Positions 23,964-33,677 are shown, numbered from the stretch's first letter. The stretch: 64,000 nucleotides of DNA from Pseudomonas khorasanensis (GCF_014268505.2 NZ_JABWQP020000013.1:62001-126000); one strand, 5' to 3'. A program made the numbers and translations. The notes: generated from the letters alone by a model not told the origin.

Positions 23964-25373
23964 ATGACTGTCAAAGCAAGTATTGCCATGGTGTCAATCC
24001 TCAGGGGCGGTCTCGCCAACCGCGCGGGTGTCAAATACAAACGCCTCGCCGATGCCGTCGCACAAGCGATCAAGGAAGGCGTTATCGATGCCGGCAGCAA
24101 GTTGCCGCCGCACCGACTGTTGGCGGACAGTCTCGGCGTCACCATCGGAACGGTCAGCCGGGCTTATGGCGAGTTGGAGCGTGTCGGTTTGGTCGTGGCC
24201 CGTGTAGGAGATGGCACGTATGTGCGTCAGCGCGGGATGGAGCGGCCCCAGGATAAAGGCTTTCGCAATGTCAGCGACGAGCCGCCGGCGTGTTTCGACA
24301 TGAGCCGGAATCAACCAATACCGGGCCAGGAGGCGGCGTTCATGAGCCAGTCTCTTCAGGATCTGGCTACCGATCCGGGTGTGTTGCGGCAATTGACCGG
24401 CTACACCGCCGAAATTGGTCTGGCGCGGCATCGCTTGGCGGGCGCCGTCTGGTTGCGTCATGGCGATTTTGTGCCGCACGCCGATCAGGTGCTTTGCGTC
24501 AACGGCGGTCAGCACGGATTGCTGTGCGCGTTGATGGGCTTGCTCAAGGCGGGCGACACCGTGGTCACCGAGCAATTGTCCTACCCCGGACTGATCAGCG
24601 TCGCACGTCAGCTCGGGATAAAGCTCATCGGCGCTGCGATGGACGACGAAGGACTTCTACCCTCGGCACTGGAGGATATTTGCCGCCAGCATCGCGTTTC
24701 GGCGTTGTACTGCACGCCGACCATTCAGAATCCTACGGCGGCCGTGATGTCGATCCCACGGCGCGAAGCGATTGCCGACATCGCCAGGCAACACAATCTG
24801 CTGATCATCGAGGACGAAGCGCATGCGGTCCTCGACCGTCAGCGCCCGTTGCCGCTGAGTTACTTCGCAGCGGAACGCTCAGTGCTGATCGGCAGTTTGA
24901 GCAAGGCCGTGTCGGCGGGGCTGCGGGTCGGTTATCTGCACGCGCCGCAAGCATTGATCGGGCGGATCGGTTCGGCCATCCGGGGGAGTTGCTGGATGGC
25001 CAATCCGCTGTCGATGGAAGTGGCGAGCCTGTGGATCGAAAACGGCATGGCCGAACGTTTACTCGATGAACAGATCACCGAGATCGGGCGGCGCAAGGCG
25101 CTGGTCGCGCCAATGCTGGAAGGCCTGGATTACAAAACCCATACGCACAGTCCGCATTTCTGGGTAGAGGTGCCCGAGTTGTGGCGGGCGTCGCAGATCG
25201 CTGCGGAATTGAAAGAAAACAACTATCTGGTCGCGACTGCCGAGGCGTTCGCGGTCGGGCATGGCGCGGTGCCGCAGTTCATTCGGGTGAGTGTGTGCAA
25301 TCCGGTGGGGGATGACCAGTTGTTGCTTGCAGGCTTCGAAGCCCTGGCCGGGGCATTAACGGAAACCGTGTGA
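23964..25373 (+). CDS. MocR-type regulator (GntR DNA-binding plus aminotransferase domain)
   Basis: A 469-residue PLP-dependent regulator. The N-terminal winged helix (residues about 20-90) includes GSKLPPHRLLADSLGVTIG. From about 110 on it is a fold-type-I aminotransferase domain with VNGGQHGLLCALMGLL, YCTPTIQNPTAAVM and the PLP-lysine in IGSLSKAVSAGLRVG. MocR proteins sense PLP or an amino compound and control a neighbouring gene, here the divergent EamA exporter. An alternative start at 23988 (MVSIL) is possible; I chose the first ATG. Confidence 0.88.
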   Translation: MTVKASIAMVSILRGGLANRAGVKYKRLADAVAQAIKEGVIDAGSKLPPHRLLADSLGVTIGTVSRAYGELERVGLVVARVGDGTYVRQRGMERPQDKGFRNVSDEPPACFDMSRNQPIPGQEAAFMSQSLQDLATDPGVLRQLTGYTAEIGLARHRLAGAVWLRHGDFVPHADQVLCVNGGQHGLLCALMGLLKAGDTVVTEQLSYPGLISVARQLGIKLIGAAMDDEGLLPSALEDICRQHRVSALYCTPTIQNPTAAVMSIPRREAIADIARQHNLLIIEDEAHAVLDRQRPLPLSYFAAERSVLIGSLSKAVSAGLRVGYLHAPQALIGRIGSAIRGSCWMANPLSMEVASLWIENGMAERLLDEQITEIGRRKALVAPMLEGLDYKTHTHSPHFWVEVPELWRASQIAAELKENNYLVATAEAFAVGHGAVPQFIRVSVCNPVGDDQLLLAGFEALAGALTETV

Positions 25374-25379
25374 TCGTTA

Positions 25380-25470
25380 TTCGCGAGCAGGCTCGCTCCA
25401 ACAGGTTTCGGGTGTGTCTGCAAATTTTGCATTCACCACAAAACCCTGTGGGAGCGAGCCTGCTCGCGAA
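25380..25470. repeat. REP pair (type A)
   Basis: A reverse and a forward type-A REP core about 45 bases apart; the first copy has one change (CTCCAAC for CTCCCAC). It lies between the convergent MocR and ppsR genes. Confidence 0.88.
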
Positions 25471-25494
25471 GGCGTCAGGCCAGGCAATGCAGAC

Positions 25495-26313
25495 CTACTT
25501 GAACCGTCGCTCCACGCCTTTCTCGACGAGGATCTTCGCCGATATCTCTTCCACCGAAAAATGCGTGGAATTGATGTGCGGAATATTCTCGCGACGGAAC
25601 AGATTTTCCACTTCACGCACTTCGAACTCGCACTGGGCGTAGCTCGAATAGCGGCTGTTGGGCTTGCGTTCGTTACGGATCGCCGTGAGGCGGTCCGGGT
25701 CGATGGTCAGGCCGAAGAGCTTGTGCTGATGAGCGCGCAGGGCGGCTGGCAGGGTCAGGCGCTCCATGTCGTCTTCGGTCAGCGGATAGTTGGCCGCACG
25801 GATACCGAACTGCATCGCCATGTACAGGCACGTCGGCGTTTTGCCGCATCGCGACACACCCACTAGTATCAAATCGGCTTTGTCGTAATAGTGCGTACGG
25901 GCGCCGTCATCGTTGTCGAGGGCGAAGTTCACCGCCTCGATACGCTCCATGTAATTGGAGTTGTGTCCGATCGAGTGAGACTTGCCGACGGTGTAGGAAG
26001 AGTGCTCGGTCAGTTCCTGCTCCAGAGGCGCGAGGAAGGTCGAGAAAATGTCGATCATGAAACCATTGGACGTTGCGAGAATCTCACGAATGTCCTGGTT
26101 GACGATGGTGTCGAAGATGATCGGGCGAAAGCCGTCGGTATCAGCGGCTTTGTTGATTTGTTGTACCATGGCCCGCGCTTTTTCCACGCTGTCGATGTAC
26201 GGTCGCGTGAATTTGCTGAAGGTAATGTTTTCGAACTGCGCCAGCAGGCTTTGACCCAGGGTTTCGGCGGTGATGCCGGTGCCATCGGAGATGAAGAAAG
26301 CAGATCGTTTCAT
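25495..26313 (-). CDS. ppsR: PEP synthase regulatory kinase/pyrophosphorylase
   Basis: A 272-residue DUF299-family enzyme that inactivates PEP synthase by ADP-dependent phosphorylation and reactivates it by phosphate-dependent removal. The start MKRSAFFISDGTGITAETLG and the P-loop GVSRCGKTPTCLYMA near residue 152 are diagnostic. The frame is open to 26421, but the ATG at 26313 gives the conserved N-terminus. It is divergent from its target gene ppsA, with a 216-base shared promoter region. Confidence 0.95.
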   Translation of the reverse strand: MKRSAFFISDGTGITAETLGQSLLAQFENITFSKFTRPYIDSVEKARAMVQQINKAADTDGFRPIIFDTIVNQDIREILATSNGFMIDIFSTFLAPLEQELTEHSSYTVGKSHSIGHNSNYMERIEAVNFALDNDDGARTHYYDKADLILVGVSRCGKTPTCLYMAMQFGIRAANYPLTEDDMERLTLPAALRAHQHKLFGLTIDPDRLTAIRNERKPNSRYSSYAQCEFEVREVENLFRRENIPHINSTHFSVEEISAKILVEKGVERRFK

Positions 26314-26529
26314 TTGCACCTTGGGCCTTGAGTGAGTGTCACCGATCACAAATACGCACGTGCGACACAGGACACTGGTAATGATTCTTGGATATGATAG
26401 GCGCGATTTGCCGGCCGCCATTGGCCAGCATTCTCACTTATTTTCCAGGTCCAGGCCACACAGCCGGCCGAGGCTCCCCCGGGCCGCCGGTTTCTGAGCT
26501 TTTCCAACACAGTTAGTGGAGAGATCACC

Positions 26530-28905
26530 TTGGTAGAGTACGTAGTTTCCCTCGATAAGCTCGGCAAACACGATGTTGAGCATGTGGGGGGCAAGAACGC
26601 ATCCCTGGGCGAGATGATCAGTAACCTGGCAGGCGCCGGTGTTTCGGTCCCCGGCGGCTTCGCCACGACGGCTCAGGCCTATCGTGATTTCCTCGAGCTG
26701 AGCGGCCTCAACGAGCAGATCCACAAGGCCCTCGACGCGCTCGACGTTGACGACGTCAATGCCCTGGCCAAGACCGGCGCTCAGATCCGTCAGTGGATCA
26801 TGGAAGCCGAATTCCCTGAAAAACTGAATGCCGAAATCCGCACCGCGTTCGCCGCGCTGTCGGCCGGTAACCCTGACGTGGCCGTGGCCGTGCGTTCTTC
26901 CGCTACCGCCGAAGACTTGCCGGACGCATCCTTCGCCGGTCAGCAGGAAACCTTCCTGAACATTCGTGGCGTGGAAAACGTTATCCGCGCCGCCAAAGAG
27001 GTGTTCGCTTCGCTGTTCAACGACCGTGCCATTTCCTACCGCGTGCACCAGGGCTTCGATCACAAGCTGGTCGCCCTGTCGGCTGGCGTGCAGCGCATGG
27101 TGCGTTCGGAAACCGGCACCGCCGGCGTGATGTTCACCCTCGATACCGAATCCGGCTTCCGTGACGTGGTGTTCATCACCGGCGCCTACGGCCTGGGCGA
27201 AACCGTTGTACAAGGCGCGGTCAACCCGGACGAATTCTATGTCCATAAAGGCACGCTGGAGGCCGGTCGCCCGGCGATCCTGCGTCGCAATCTGGGCAGC
27301 AAAGCCATCAAGATGATCTACGGCGACGAAGCCAAGGCTGGTCGTTCGGTCAAGACCGTCGATGTCGACAAGGCTGACCGCGCGCGCTTCTGCCTGACCG
27401 ACGCGGAGGTCAGCGAGCTGGCCAAGCAGGCCATGATCATCGAAAAACACTACGGCTGCCCGATGGACATCGAGTGGGCCAAGGACGGTGACGACGGCAA
27501 GCTGTACATCGTGCAGGCCCGTCCGGAAACCGTGAAAAGCCGCACCCAGGCCAACGTCATGGAACGTTACCTGCTCAAGGAAACCGGCACCGTGCTGGTT
27601 GAAGGTCGCGCCATCGGCCAGCGCATCGGCGCCGGTAAAGTGCGGATCATCAAGGATGTCTCGGAAATGGACAAAGTCCAGCCGGGCGACGTGCTGGTGT
27701 CCGACATGACCGACCCCGACTGGGAGCCGGTGATGAAGCGCGCGAGCGCCATTGTCACCAACCGTGGCGGCCGCACCTGCCACGCCGCGATCATCGCGCG
27801 TGAGCTGGGCATCCCGGCCGTTGTCGGTTGCGGCAACGCCACCCAACTGCTCAAGGATGGCCAGGGCGTGACCGTGTCCTGCGCCGAAGGCGACACCGGT
27901 TACATCTTCGAAGGCGAACTGGGCTTCGACATCAAGAAGAACTCTGTCGACGCCATGCCGGAGCTGCCGTTCAAGATCATGATGAACGTCGGCAACCCGG
28001 ACCGCGCCTTCGACTTCGCGCAACTGCCGAACGCCGGTGTAGGCCTGGCCCGTCTGGAATTCATCATCAACCGCATGATCGGCGTCCACCCGAAAGCGCT
28101 GCTGAACTACGACGGTCTGCCACAGGAAATCAAGGACAGCGTCGACAAGCGTATTGCTGGTTACAACGACCCGGTCGACTTCTACGTCGACAAACTGGTG
28201 GAAGGCATCAGTACCCTCGCTGCAGCGTTCACGCCGAAGAAAGTCATCGTGCGTTTGTCGGACTTCAAGTCCAACGAATACGCCAACCTGATCGGCGGCA
28301 AGCTGTACGAGCCGGAAGAAGAAAACCCGATGCTGGGCTTCCGTGGCGCTTCGCGTTACATCAGCGAATCGTTCCGCGACTGCTTCGAACTCGAATGCCG
28401 CGCGCTCAAGCGTGTGCGCAACGAGATGGGCCTGACCAACGTCGAAATCATGGTGCCGTTCGTGCGTACCCTGGGCGAAGCCAGCCAGGTCGTCGATCTG
28501 CTCGCAGGGAATGGCTTGAAGCGCGGCGAGAACGGTCTGCGTGTGATCATGATGTGCGAGCTGCCATCGAACGCGATTCTGGCTGAGGAATTCCTCGAGT
28601 TCTTCGACGGCTTCTCGATCGGCTCCAATGACCTGACCCAGCTCACTTTGGGTCTGGACCGCGACTCCGGCATCATCGCGCACCTGTTCGATGAGCGTAA
28701 TCCGGCGGTCAAGAAGCTCTTGGCCAACGCCATCCAGGCGTGCAACAAGGCTGGCAAATACATCGGCATCTGCGGTCAGGGTCCTTCCGACCACCCGGAT
28801 CTGGCCAAGTGGCTGATGGAGCAGGGTATCGAGAGCGTGTCGCTGAACCCGGACACCGTGCTGGAAACCTGGTTCTTCCTCGCCGAAGGCCAGCCACAGG
28901 CTTGA
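26530..28905 (+). CDS. ppsA: Phosphoenolpyruvate synthase
   Basis: Converts pyruvate, ATP and water to PEP, AMP and phosphate for gluconeogenesis; 791 residues, the normal length. The N-terminal ATP-binding domain contains GGKNASLGEM and AVRSSATAEDLPDASFAGQQ. The swivelling phospho-His motif is GGRTCHAAIIARELGIPAVVG, with the regulatory Thr next to the His. The C-terminal domain has GSNDLTQLTLGLDRDS and CGQGPSDHP. The start is a TTG at 26530, supported by the conserved MVEYVVSLDKLG beginning. Confidence 0.97.
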   Translation: MVEYVVSLDKLGKHDVEHVGGKNASLGEMISNLAGAGVSVPGGFATTAQAYRDFLELSGLNEQIHKALDALDVDDVNALAKTGAQIRQWIMEAEFPEKLNAEIRTAFAALSAGNPDVAVAVRSSATAEDLPDASFAGQQETFLNIRGVENVIRAAKEVFASLFNDRAISYRVHQGFDHKLVALSAGVQRMVRSETGTAGVMFTLDTESGFRDVVFITGAYGLGETVVQGAVNPDEFYVHKGTLEAGRPAILRRNLGSKAIKMIYGDEAKAGRSVKTVDVDKADRARFCLTDAEVSELAKQAMIIEKHYGCPMDIEWAKDGDDGKLYIVQARPETVKSRTQANVMERYLLKETGTVLVEGRAIGQRIGAGKVRIIKDVSEMDKVQPGDVLVSDMTDPDWEPVMKRASAIVTNRGGRTCHAAIIARELGIPAVVGCGNATQLLKDGQGVTVSCAEGDTGYIFEGELGFDIKKNSVDAMPELPFKIMMNVGNPDRAFDFAQLPNAGVGLARLEFIINRMIGVHPKALLNYDGLPQEIKDSVDKRIAGYNDPVDFYVDKLVEGISTLAAAFTPKKVIVRLSDFKSNEYANLIGGKLYEPEEENPMLGFRGASRYISESFRDCFELECRALKRVRNEMGLTNVEIMVPFVRTLGEASQVVDLLAGNGLKRGENGLRVIMMCELPSNAILAEEFLEFFDGFSIGSNDLTQLTLGLDRDSGIIAHLFDERNPAVKKLLANAIQACNKAGKYIGICGQGPSDHPDLAKWLMEQGIESVSLNPDTVLETWFFLAEGQPQA

Positions 28906-28932
28906 TCAATAGGTAAACGACGGCCTTGCCCT

Positions 28933-29020
28933 GTGGGAGCGAGCCTGCTCGCGAAGACGGACTGACATCCAACATTGATGTCGCTGAACTTACCGTTTTC
29001 GCGGGCAGGCTCGCTCCCGC
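28933..29020. repeat. REP pair (type A), right arm diverged
   Basis: Forward and reverse type-A REP cores about 42 bases apart. The right copy has GCGGGCAGG for GCGAGCAGG and CCCGC for CCCAC. It lies downstream of ppsA, ahead of the terminator. Confidence 0.85.
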
Positions 29021-29045
29021 ATGGGCTGGGCCTTGAGATTGAAGC

Positions 29046-29076
29046 AGGGCGGGGTCTCCGGATGCCGCCCTTTTTT
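29046..29076 (+). terminator. Rho-independent terminator after ppsA
   Basis: AGGGCGG pairs with CCGCCCT around a short loop, followed by TTTTTT. It ends 14 bases before the hydrolase start, so the hydrolase message may begin nearby or read through. Confidence 0.75.
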
Positions 29077-29089
29077 GTGCAAGAGCATT

Positions 29090-30079
29090 ATGCAAAGCAG
29101 CAGCAACCTGTTTCCTGTCGCCCTGATCAGCGCCGAGCGGCGCGGCGATCTGAGCGAAGACGTCTATCGTTTGAAACCCGGCAACAGCCCGGACTGGTCC
29201 GTCGAGGTCGCCGTCACGCGCTTGGGCATGGCCGATGAGTCGGTGCCCCGTGGTGTGCCGGTCATCTTGCTGCACGGCAGCTTTTCCAATCGACGTTTCT
29301 GGTTTTCGCCCAAAGGCCTCGGGCTCGGCGCGTATCTGGCGCGTCAGGGCTTCGATGTGTGGATCCCGGAAATGCGTGGTCACGGTTTGTCACAGCGCAA
29401 CGAAGCGTACCGCCGTAACTGCGTCGCCGATTACGCCCGGTACGATTTGCCGGCGATTGCCGCGTTCGTGCGTGAACAAAGCGGACAGGTGCCGCACTGG
29501 ATCGGCCATTCGCTGGGCGGCATCACCCTGGCGGCAGCGATCGGTGGCCAGTACCTCGGCGAACCCGCTGTAGCCTCGGCGGCGTTTTTCGGTACGCAAG
29601 TCAGCCGCACGTATTGGCCGTTGAAGATTCCACCGGTGGAGTGGGGCGGGCGCTTTATTCTCAAGCGCTTCGCGCAGTTGTCCGGCTCACGTCTCAAGCG
29701 AGGCCCGGAAGACGAACCCATCGGGCTGGCCATCGAAAGCATGCGCTGGTACGGCTTGTTCGGCCGGTTTGGCGACAAGGACAAGGATTGGTGGGCCGGG
29801 CTGGCGGACGTTCAAGTGCCAGTGCTGGCAGTGACGGCGGCCGGCGATCATCAGGATCCGGCGTGGGCTTGTCGCAAGTTGTTCGAGCAGATGGGCTCAG
29901 GGCACAAGCAATTCATCAATCTGGGACGCGAACAGGGCTTTCGCGACAATTTTGGCCATGTCGAGATGCTGGTGAGCAAAGCGGCGCAGGCTGAAGTGTG
30001 GCCATTGGTGGGTCGCTGGCTGAACGATCAGCAAACACCGTTGCTGGGCGAGAAGCCTGATCTGGCTGCTGCGGTCTGA
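29090..30079 (+). CDS. Alpha/beta-hydrolase (esterase/lipase-like)
   Basis: A 329-residue serine hydrolase. The oxyanion region is VILLHGSFSNRRFW (around residue 60), the nucleophile elbow is IGHSLGGITL (Ser near 145), the acid is in VTAAGDHQDPAW and the catalytic His in NFGHVEML near the end. No signal peptide is visible, so it is cytoplasmic. The ATG at 29090 was chosen because the longer frame reads through a terminator. It sits between ppsA and rraA, a conserved Pseudomonas position; the substrate is unknown. Confidence 0.85.
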   Translation: MQSSSNLFPVALISAERRGDLSEDVYRLKPGNSPDWSVEVAVTRLGMADESVPRGVPVILLHGSFSNRRFWFSPKGLGLGAYLARQGFDVWIPEMRGHGLSQRNEAYRRNCVADYARYDLPAIAAFVREQSGQVPHWIGHSLGGITLAAAIGGQYLGEPAVASAAFFGTQVSRTYWPLKIPPVEWGGRFILKRFAQLSGSRLKRGPEDEPIGLAIESMRWYGLFGRFGDKDKDWWAGLADVQVPVLAVTAAGDHQDPAWACRKLFEQMGSGHKQFINLGREQGFRDNFGHVEMLVSKAAQAEVWPLVGRWLNDQQTPLLGEKPDLAAAV

Positions 30080-30300
30080 TGCGAGGCTGCGGGGCATTTC
30101 GTTCGGCTTGGCTTGCGGCTAAGATATGACGCATCATGCGGTTCTGGTCATATTTGGTGGCTGTTTAGCTATTACGTTTCAGGGTTTGTTCAGCTTCGGT
30201 CAGCGACCATGGCATGGGCTAAGGTAAACAGCGACTGCCCAGACACGCCTCACAAGAATGCGTCATCCTTGAGCGTCTTCCTTATTACAGGAGTTTTTCG

Positions 30301-30792
30301 ATGAACCACTACCTTACGCCTGACCTGTGCGACGCCTATCCGGAGCTGGTGCAGGTGCTGGAACCGATGTTCAGCAATTTCGGCGGCCGTGATTCATTCG
30401 GTGGCGAGATCGTGACCATCAAGTGCTTCGAAGACAACTCGCTGGTCAAGGAGCAGGCCGAACTCGACGGCAAAGGCAAAGTGCTGGTCGTTGATGGTGG
30501 CGGCTCGCTACGCCGCGCATTGCTGGGCGACATGATCGCCGCCAAGGCTGCGCAGAACGGCTGGGAAGGGCTGGTGATTTACGGCTGCATCCGTGACGTC
30601 GATGTCATCGCCCAGACCGACCTCGGCGTGCAGGCCCTGGCCTCCCACCCGATGAAAACCGACAAGCGCGGCATCGGTGATCTCAACGTCCCGGTGACTT
30701 TCGCCGGCGTGACGTTCCATCCGGGCCAGTACATTTATGCGGACAACAACGGCGTGATCGTCTCGCCGAGTCCGCTGCAGATGCCTGAATAA
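30301..30792 (+). CDS. rraA: RraA-family protein (ribonuclease E activity regulator / HMG-aldolase fold)
   Basis: A 163-residue RraA-family protein opening MNHYLTPDLCDAYPELVQVLEP, with VLVVDGGGSLRRALLGDMIA and YADNNGVIVSP. In E. coli RraA binds and inhibits RNase E; related proteins act as HMG/CHA aldolases. The GGGSLRRALLGD-x-D-like region is close to the aldolase active site, so enzymatic activity is not excluded. The AGGAG site lies 9 bases upstream of the ATG. The 221-base gap before it shows no other gene. Confidence 0.9.
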   Translation: MNHYLTPDLCDAYPELVQVLEPMFSNFGGRDSFGGEIVTIKCFEDNSLVKEQAELDGKGKVLVVDGGGSLRRALLGDMIAAKAAQNGWEGLVIYGCIRDVDVIAQTDLGVQALASHPMKTDKRGIGDLNVPVTFAGVTFHPGQYIYADNNGVIVSPSPLQMPE

Positions 30793-30813
30793 GCTTTCGA
30801 TTAAGGGATGCGG

Positions 30814-31809
30814 ATGTTCGAGGAAGAAAACGCGCAGTGGGGGCTGGTGCACGCCCTGGTGCTGGACGGCAGAGGCGGCGCGCGTTCGATAGCCCGGACT
30901 GAACTTGACGACTTGCAGTTGCCGGCCCACGAAAGCCTTTGGCTGCACTGGGATCGCAGCCATCCACAGACCCAGACCTGGCTGCGCAAATCCAGCGGGC
31001 TCAACGAGTTCACCTGCGATCTTTTATTGGAAGAGAACACCCGGCCACGCTTGCTGCCGTTGCCCGACTCCGAGCTGCTGCTGTTTCTGCGTGGCGTCAA
31101 CCTCAATCCCGGGGCCGAGCCTGAAGACATGGTTTCGGTGCGGATTTTCGCGTCCGCCCAACGGGTGATTTCCCTGCGTTTGCGTCCGCTTCGCGCCACG
31201 GATGAGTTGTTGGAGCTGCTGGCAGAAGGCAAGGGACCGAAAACATCTTCTGAATTGATGCTTTATCTGGCGCAGTTCCTCACTAACAAGGTGCAGGATC
31301 TGGTCACTTGTCTGTCGGAAGTGGTCGATGAAGAGGAAGAAAAACTCGATGCCGACGAACGGTATACCCCCGAGCATGGTGCCATCTTGCACATCCGCCG
31401 CAGGGCAGCGGGGCTTAAGCGTTTTCTCGCACCGCAGCGGGATATTTTCGGACAGCTGACGCGGATAAAACTGCCGTGGTTCGTCGAGGATGATGCCGAT
31501 TACTGGAATGAACTGAACAACAGCCTGACGCGTTATCTGGAAGAGCTGGAATTGACCCGGGAGCGCGTGGGGCTTGTGCTTGAGGCCGAAGACCGGCGCT
31601 TGAGCGTACGCATGAATCGCACCATGTACCGCTTCGGCATTATCACTTGCATATTTTTGCCGATGAGTTTTATCACCGGTCTGTTGGGTATCAATGTGGG
31701 CGGCATTCCGTTCGCCAGCAGTCCTTATGGTTTCCTGATTGCCTGTTTGACGGTGCTTACCCTGGCGCTTGGTCAGTGGTGGTTGTTCCGTCGTTTGCGC
31801 TGGGTATGA
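30814..31809 (+). CDS. CorA/ZntB-type divalent-cation transporter (CmaX-like)
   Basis: A 331-residue CorA-superfamily membrane protein: a large cytoplasmic N-terminal domain with a long helical part, then two transmembrane segments at the end. The pore signature is GINVGGIP, the ZntB/CmaX form of the GxN motif. It should move Zn or Mg. Its place before crfX-cmpX-sigX matches P. aeruginosa cmaX. An ATG at 30808 has no spacing from AAGGG; the ATG at 30814 has six bases and was preferred. Confidence 0.88.
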   Translation: MFEEENAQWGLVHALVLDGRGGARSIARTELDDLQLPAHESLWLHWDRSHPQTQTWLRKSSGLNEFTCDLLLEENTRPRLLPLPDSELLLFLRGVNLNPGAEPEDMVSVRIFASAQRVISLRLRPLRATDELLELLAEGKGPKTSSELMLYLAQFLTNKVQDLVTCLSEVVDEEEEKLDADERYTPEHGAILHIRRRAAGLKRFLAPQRDIFGQLTRIKLPWFVEDDADYWNELNNSLTRYLEELELTRERVGLVLEAEDRRLSVRMNRTMYRFGIITCIFLPMSFITGLLGINVGGIPFASSPYGFLIACLTVLTLALGQWWLFRRLRWV

Positions 31810-31872
31810 AAATGGCACATGTGACCCGACCAGATTTGCCCGCGTCTTTCACAGACATCACGAGAGGTGCGT

Positions 31873-32121
31873 ATGCACGATCCGTTTGAACAGTCTTTGC
31901 GCGACATGCTCAACGCTTCGCCGTCCAGCCGCGACGACGATGCGTGCCTGGGCCGCGTACTCAAAACCGCCAACCGCCAGGTCGGCGCCGGTGATCTGTT
32001 CAGCCTGCTGGGCCGCTGGCTGCCCGCGCTGATGATCGCCCTGAACAACGGCTCGGCCCACGTCTCGCCGGTTTCCCGTCTTCGTAAAACTACTGCTCGC
32101 ACTGCTGATAAGGCTGATTGA
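31873..32121 (+). CDS. crfX: Small conserved protein CrfX-like
   Basis: An 82-residue soluble protein (MHDPFEQSLRDMLN at the start). It lies between the CmaX-like gene and cmpX, two bases before cmpX, matching the cmaX-crfX-cmpX-sigX order of P. aeruginosa. It has one weakly hydrophobic segment (LGRWLPALMIALN) and a basic C-terminus. No catalytic motif is visible. Its role is unknown; co-transcription with cmpX is likely given the tight spacing. Confidence 0.75.
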   Translation: MHDPFEQSLRDMLNASPSSRDDDACLGRVLKTANRQVGAGDLFSLLGRWLPALMIALNNGSAHVSPVSRLRKTTARTADKAD

Positions 32122-32123
32122 AT

Positions 32124-32948
32124 ATGGAACTTGATCTCTGGACTCAGAGCCTCGTCACTGCAATGACTGCGTTGTGGACCAAAGTCGCCAACTTCATTCC
32201 GAACCTGTTCGGCGCACTGGTGGTGCTGTTGTTGGGCTTCGTCGTGGCCAAGCTGCTCGACACCCTGCTGTCCAAGCTGCTCGCCAAACTGGGCCTCGAT
32301 CGCCTGATGGGCGGCACCGGATTGACCAAGTTGATGTCGCGTGCCGGTTTGCAGGTGCCGATCTCGACCCTTATCGGTAAAATCGTCTATTGGTTCGTTC
32401 TGCTCATCTTTCTGGTTTCTGCGGCAGAATCCCTTGGACTTGAGCGAGTTTCAGCTACGCTGGACATGCTGGCGCTGTATTTGCCCAAGGTATTCGGCGC
32501 CGCGCTGGTGTTGTTGGTCGGTGTGTTACTGGCGCAACTGGCCAATGGGCTGGTGCGCGGGGCGGCAGAAGGTGTAGGCCTGGACTACGCTTCGGGGTTG
32601 GGGCGGATAGCTCAGGGGCTGGTTATCATCATCAGCCTTTCGGTCGCGATCAGCCAGCTTGAGGTCAAGACCGACCTGCTGAACCACGTCATTGTTATCG
32701 TATTGATTACCGTTGGTCTGGCAGTTGCGCTGGCCATGGGTTTGGGAAGCCGGGAAATTGCCGGTCAGATTCTTGCGGGAATCTATGTGCGTGAGCTGTA
32801 CGAGGTTGGGCAACAAGTGCGTGTTGGCGAGGTCGAAGGCCAGATCGAAGAGATCGGCACGGTTAAAACCACATTGCTGACCGATGAGGGTGAGCTAGTC
32901 TCTCTTTCCAATCGGATCCTGCTGGAACAGCATGTGAGTAGCCGCTAA
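32124..32948 (+). CDS. cmpX: CmpX, MscS-like small-conductance channel-related protein
   Basis: A 274-residue inner-membrane protein with four hydrophobic segments and a C-terminal MscS-type domain (MGLGSREIAGQILAGIYVRELYEVGQQVRVGEVEGQIEEIG, seen as the MscS beta-domain start). In P. aeruginosa its loss changes membrane properties and SigX activity. Here it lies 90 bases before sigX in the same direction, so it may tell SigX about membrane state. A TTG six bases upstream is an alternative start. Confidence 0.9.
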   Translation: MELDLWTQSLVTAMTALWTKVANFIPNLFGALVVLLLGFVVAKLLDTLLSKLLAKLGLDRLMGGTGLTKLMSRAGLQVPISTLIGKIVYWFVLLIFLVSAAESLGLERVSATLDMLALYLPKVFGAALVLLVGVLLAQLANGLVRGAAEGVGLDYASGLGRIAQGLVIIISLSVAISQLEVKTDLLNHVIVIVLITVGLAVALAMGLGSREIAGQILAGIYVRELYEVGQQVRVGEVEGQIEEIGTVKTTLLTDEGELVSLSNRILLEQHVSSR

Positions 32949-33038
32949 ACCGGCAAACCCTGCTAATGTATGCCGCCGCAAAATGCCAGCTGAGGCTGGT
33001 TGTGGCGGACATTGACCTGACTGTCGGCACGACTTGTT

Positions 33039-33629
33039 TTGAATAAAGCCCAAACGCTATCCACGCGCTACGACCCCCGCGAGCTCTCTGATGAGGAGTT
33101 GGTCGCGCGCTCGCATACCGAGCTTTTTCACGTAACGCGCGCCTATGAAGAGTTGATGCGGCGTTACCAGCGAACATTATTTAACGTCTGCGCGAGATAT
33201 CTTGGGAACGATCGCGACGCAGACGATGTCTGTCAGGAAGTGATGCTGAAGGTGCTGTACGGCCTGAAGAACTTCGAGGGGAAATCGAAGTTCAAAACCT
33301 GGCTTTACAGCATCACTTACAACGAATGCATCACGCAGTATCGGAAGGAACGGCGTAAGCGTCGCTTGATGGACGCTCTCAGTCTGGACCCTCTTGAAGA
33401 AGCGTCTGAAGAAAAGGCGCCGAAGCCGGAGGAGAAGGGCGGGCTTGATCGCTGGCTGGTGTATGTGAATCCGATTGACCGCGAAATTCTGGTGCTACGA
33501 TTTGTCGCAGAGCTGGAATTTCAGGAGATTGCAGACATCATGCATATGGGTTTGAGTGCGACAAAAATGCGGTACAAACGCGCTCTAGATAAATTGCGTG
33601 AGAAATTTGCAGGCATTGCTGAAACTTAG
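33039..33629 (+). CDS. sigX: ECF sigma factor SigX
   Basis: A 196-residue extracytoplasmic-function sigma factor. Region 2 shows RRYQRTLFNVCARYLGNDRDADDVCQEVMLKVL spread over residues about 46-78, and region 4 shows FQEIADIMHMGLSATKMRYKRALDKLRE near the C-terminus. It starts with TTG at 33039, giving MNKAQTLSTRYDPRELS. SigX drives oprF and fatty-acid genes in Pseudomonas. There is no anti-sigma gene next to it; cmpX upstream is the candidate input. A charged linker between regions 2 and 4 (EEASEEKAPKPEEKG) is typical. Confidence 0.95.
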   Translation: MNKAQTLSTRYDPRELSDEELVARSHTELFHVTRAYEELMRRYQRTLFNVCARYLGNDRDADDVCQEVMLKVLYGLKNFEGKSKFKTWLYSITYNECITQYRKERRKRRLMDALSLDPLEEASEEKAPKPEEKGGLDRWLVYVNPIDREILVLRFVAELEFQEIADIMHMGLSATKMRYKRALDKLREKFAGIAET

Positions 33630-33655
33630 TTCAGCGCAAATATCTCTTACGTGTA

Positions 33656-33677
33656 GGCAAGTTCTGATAGACTTGCC
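33656..33677 (+). promoter_or_regulatory. Stem-loop between sigX and oprF
   Basis: GGCAAGT and ACTTGCC form a 7-bp stem around an 8-base loop, 27 bases after the sigX stop. There is no T-run. It may attenuate read-through from sigX into oprF or be part of the oprF leader. Confidence 0.4.

Noticed and set aside
26434..28794. A 786-codon open frame on the minus strand
   Set aside because: It is antisense to ppsA, whose motifs and length are complete; the frame has no start signal or motif.
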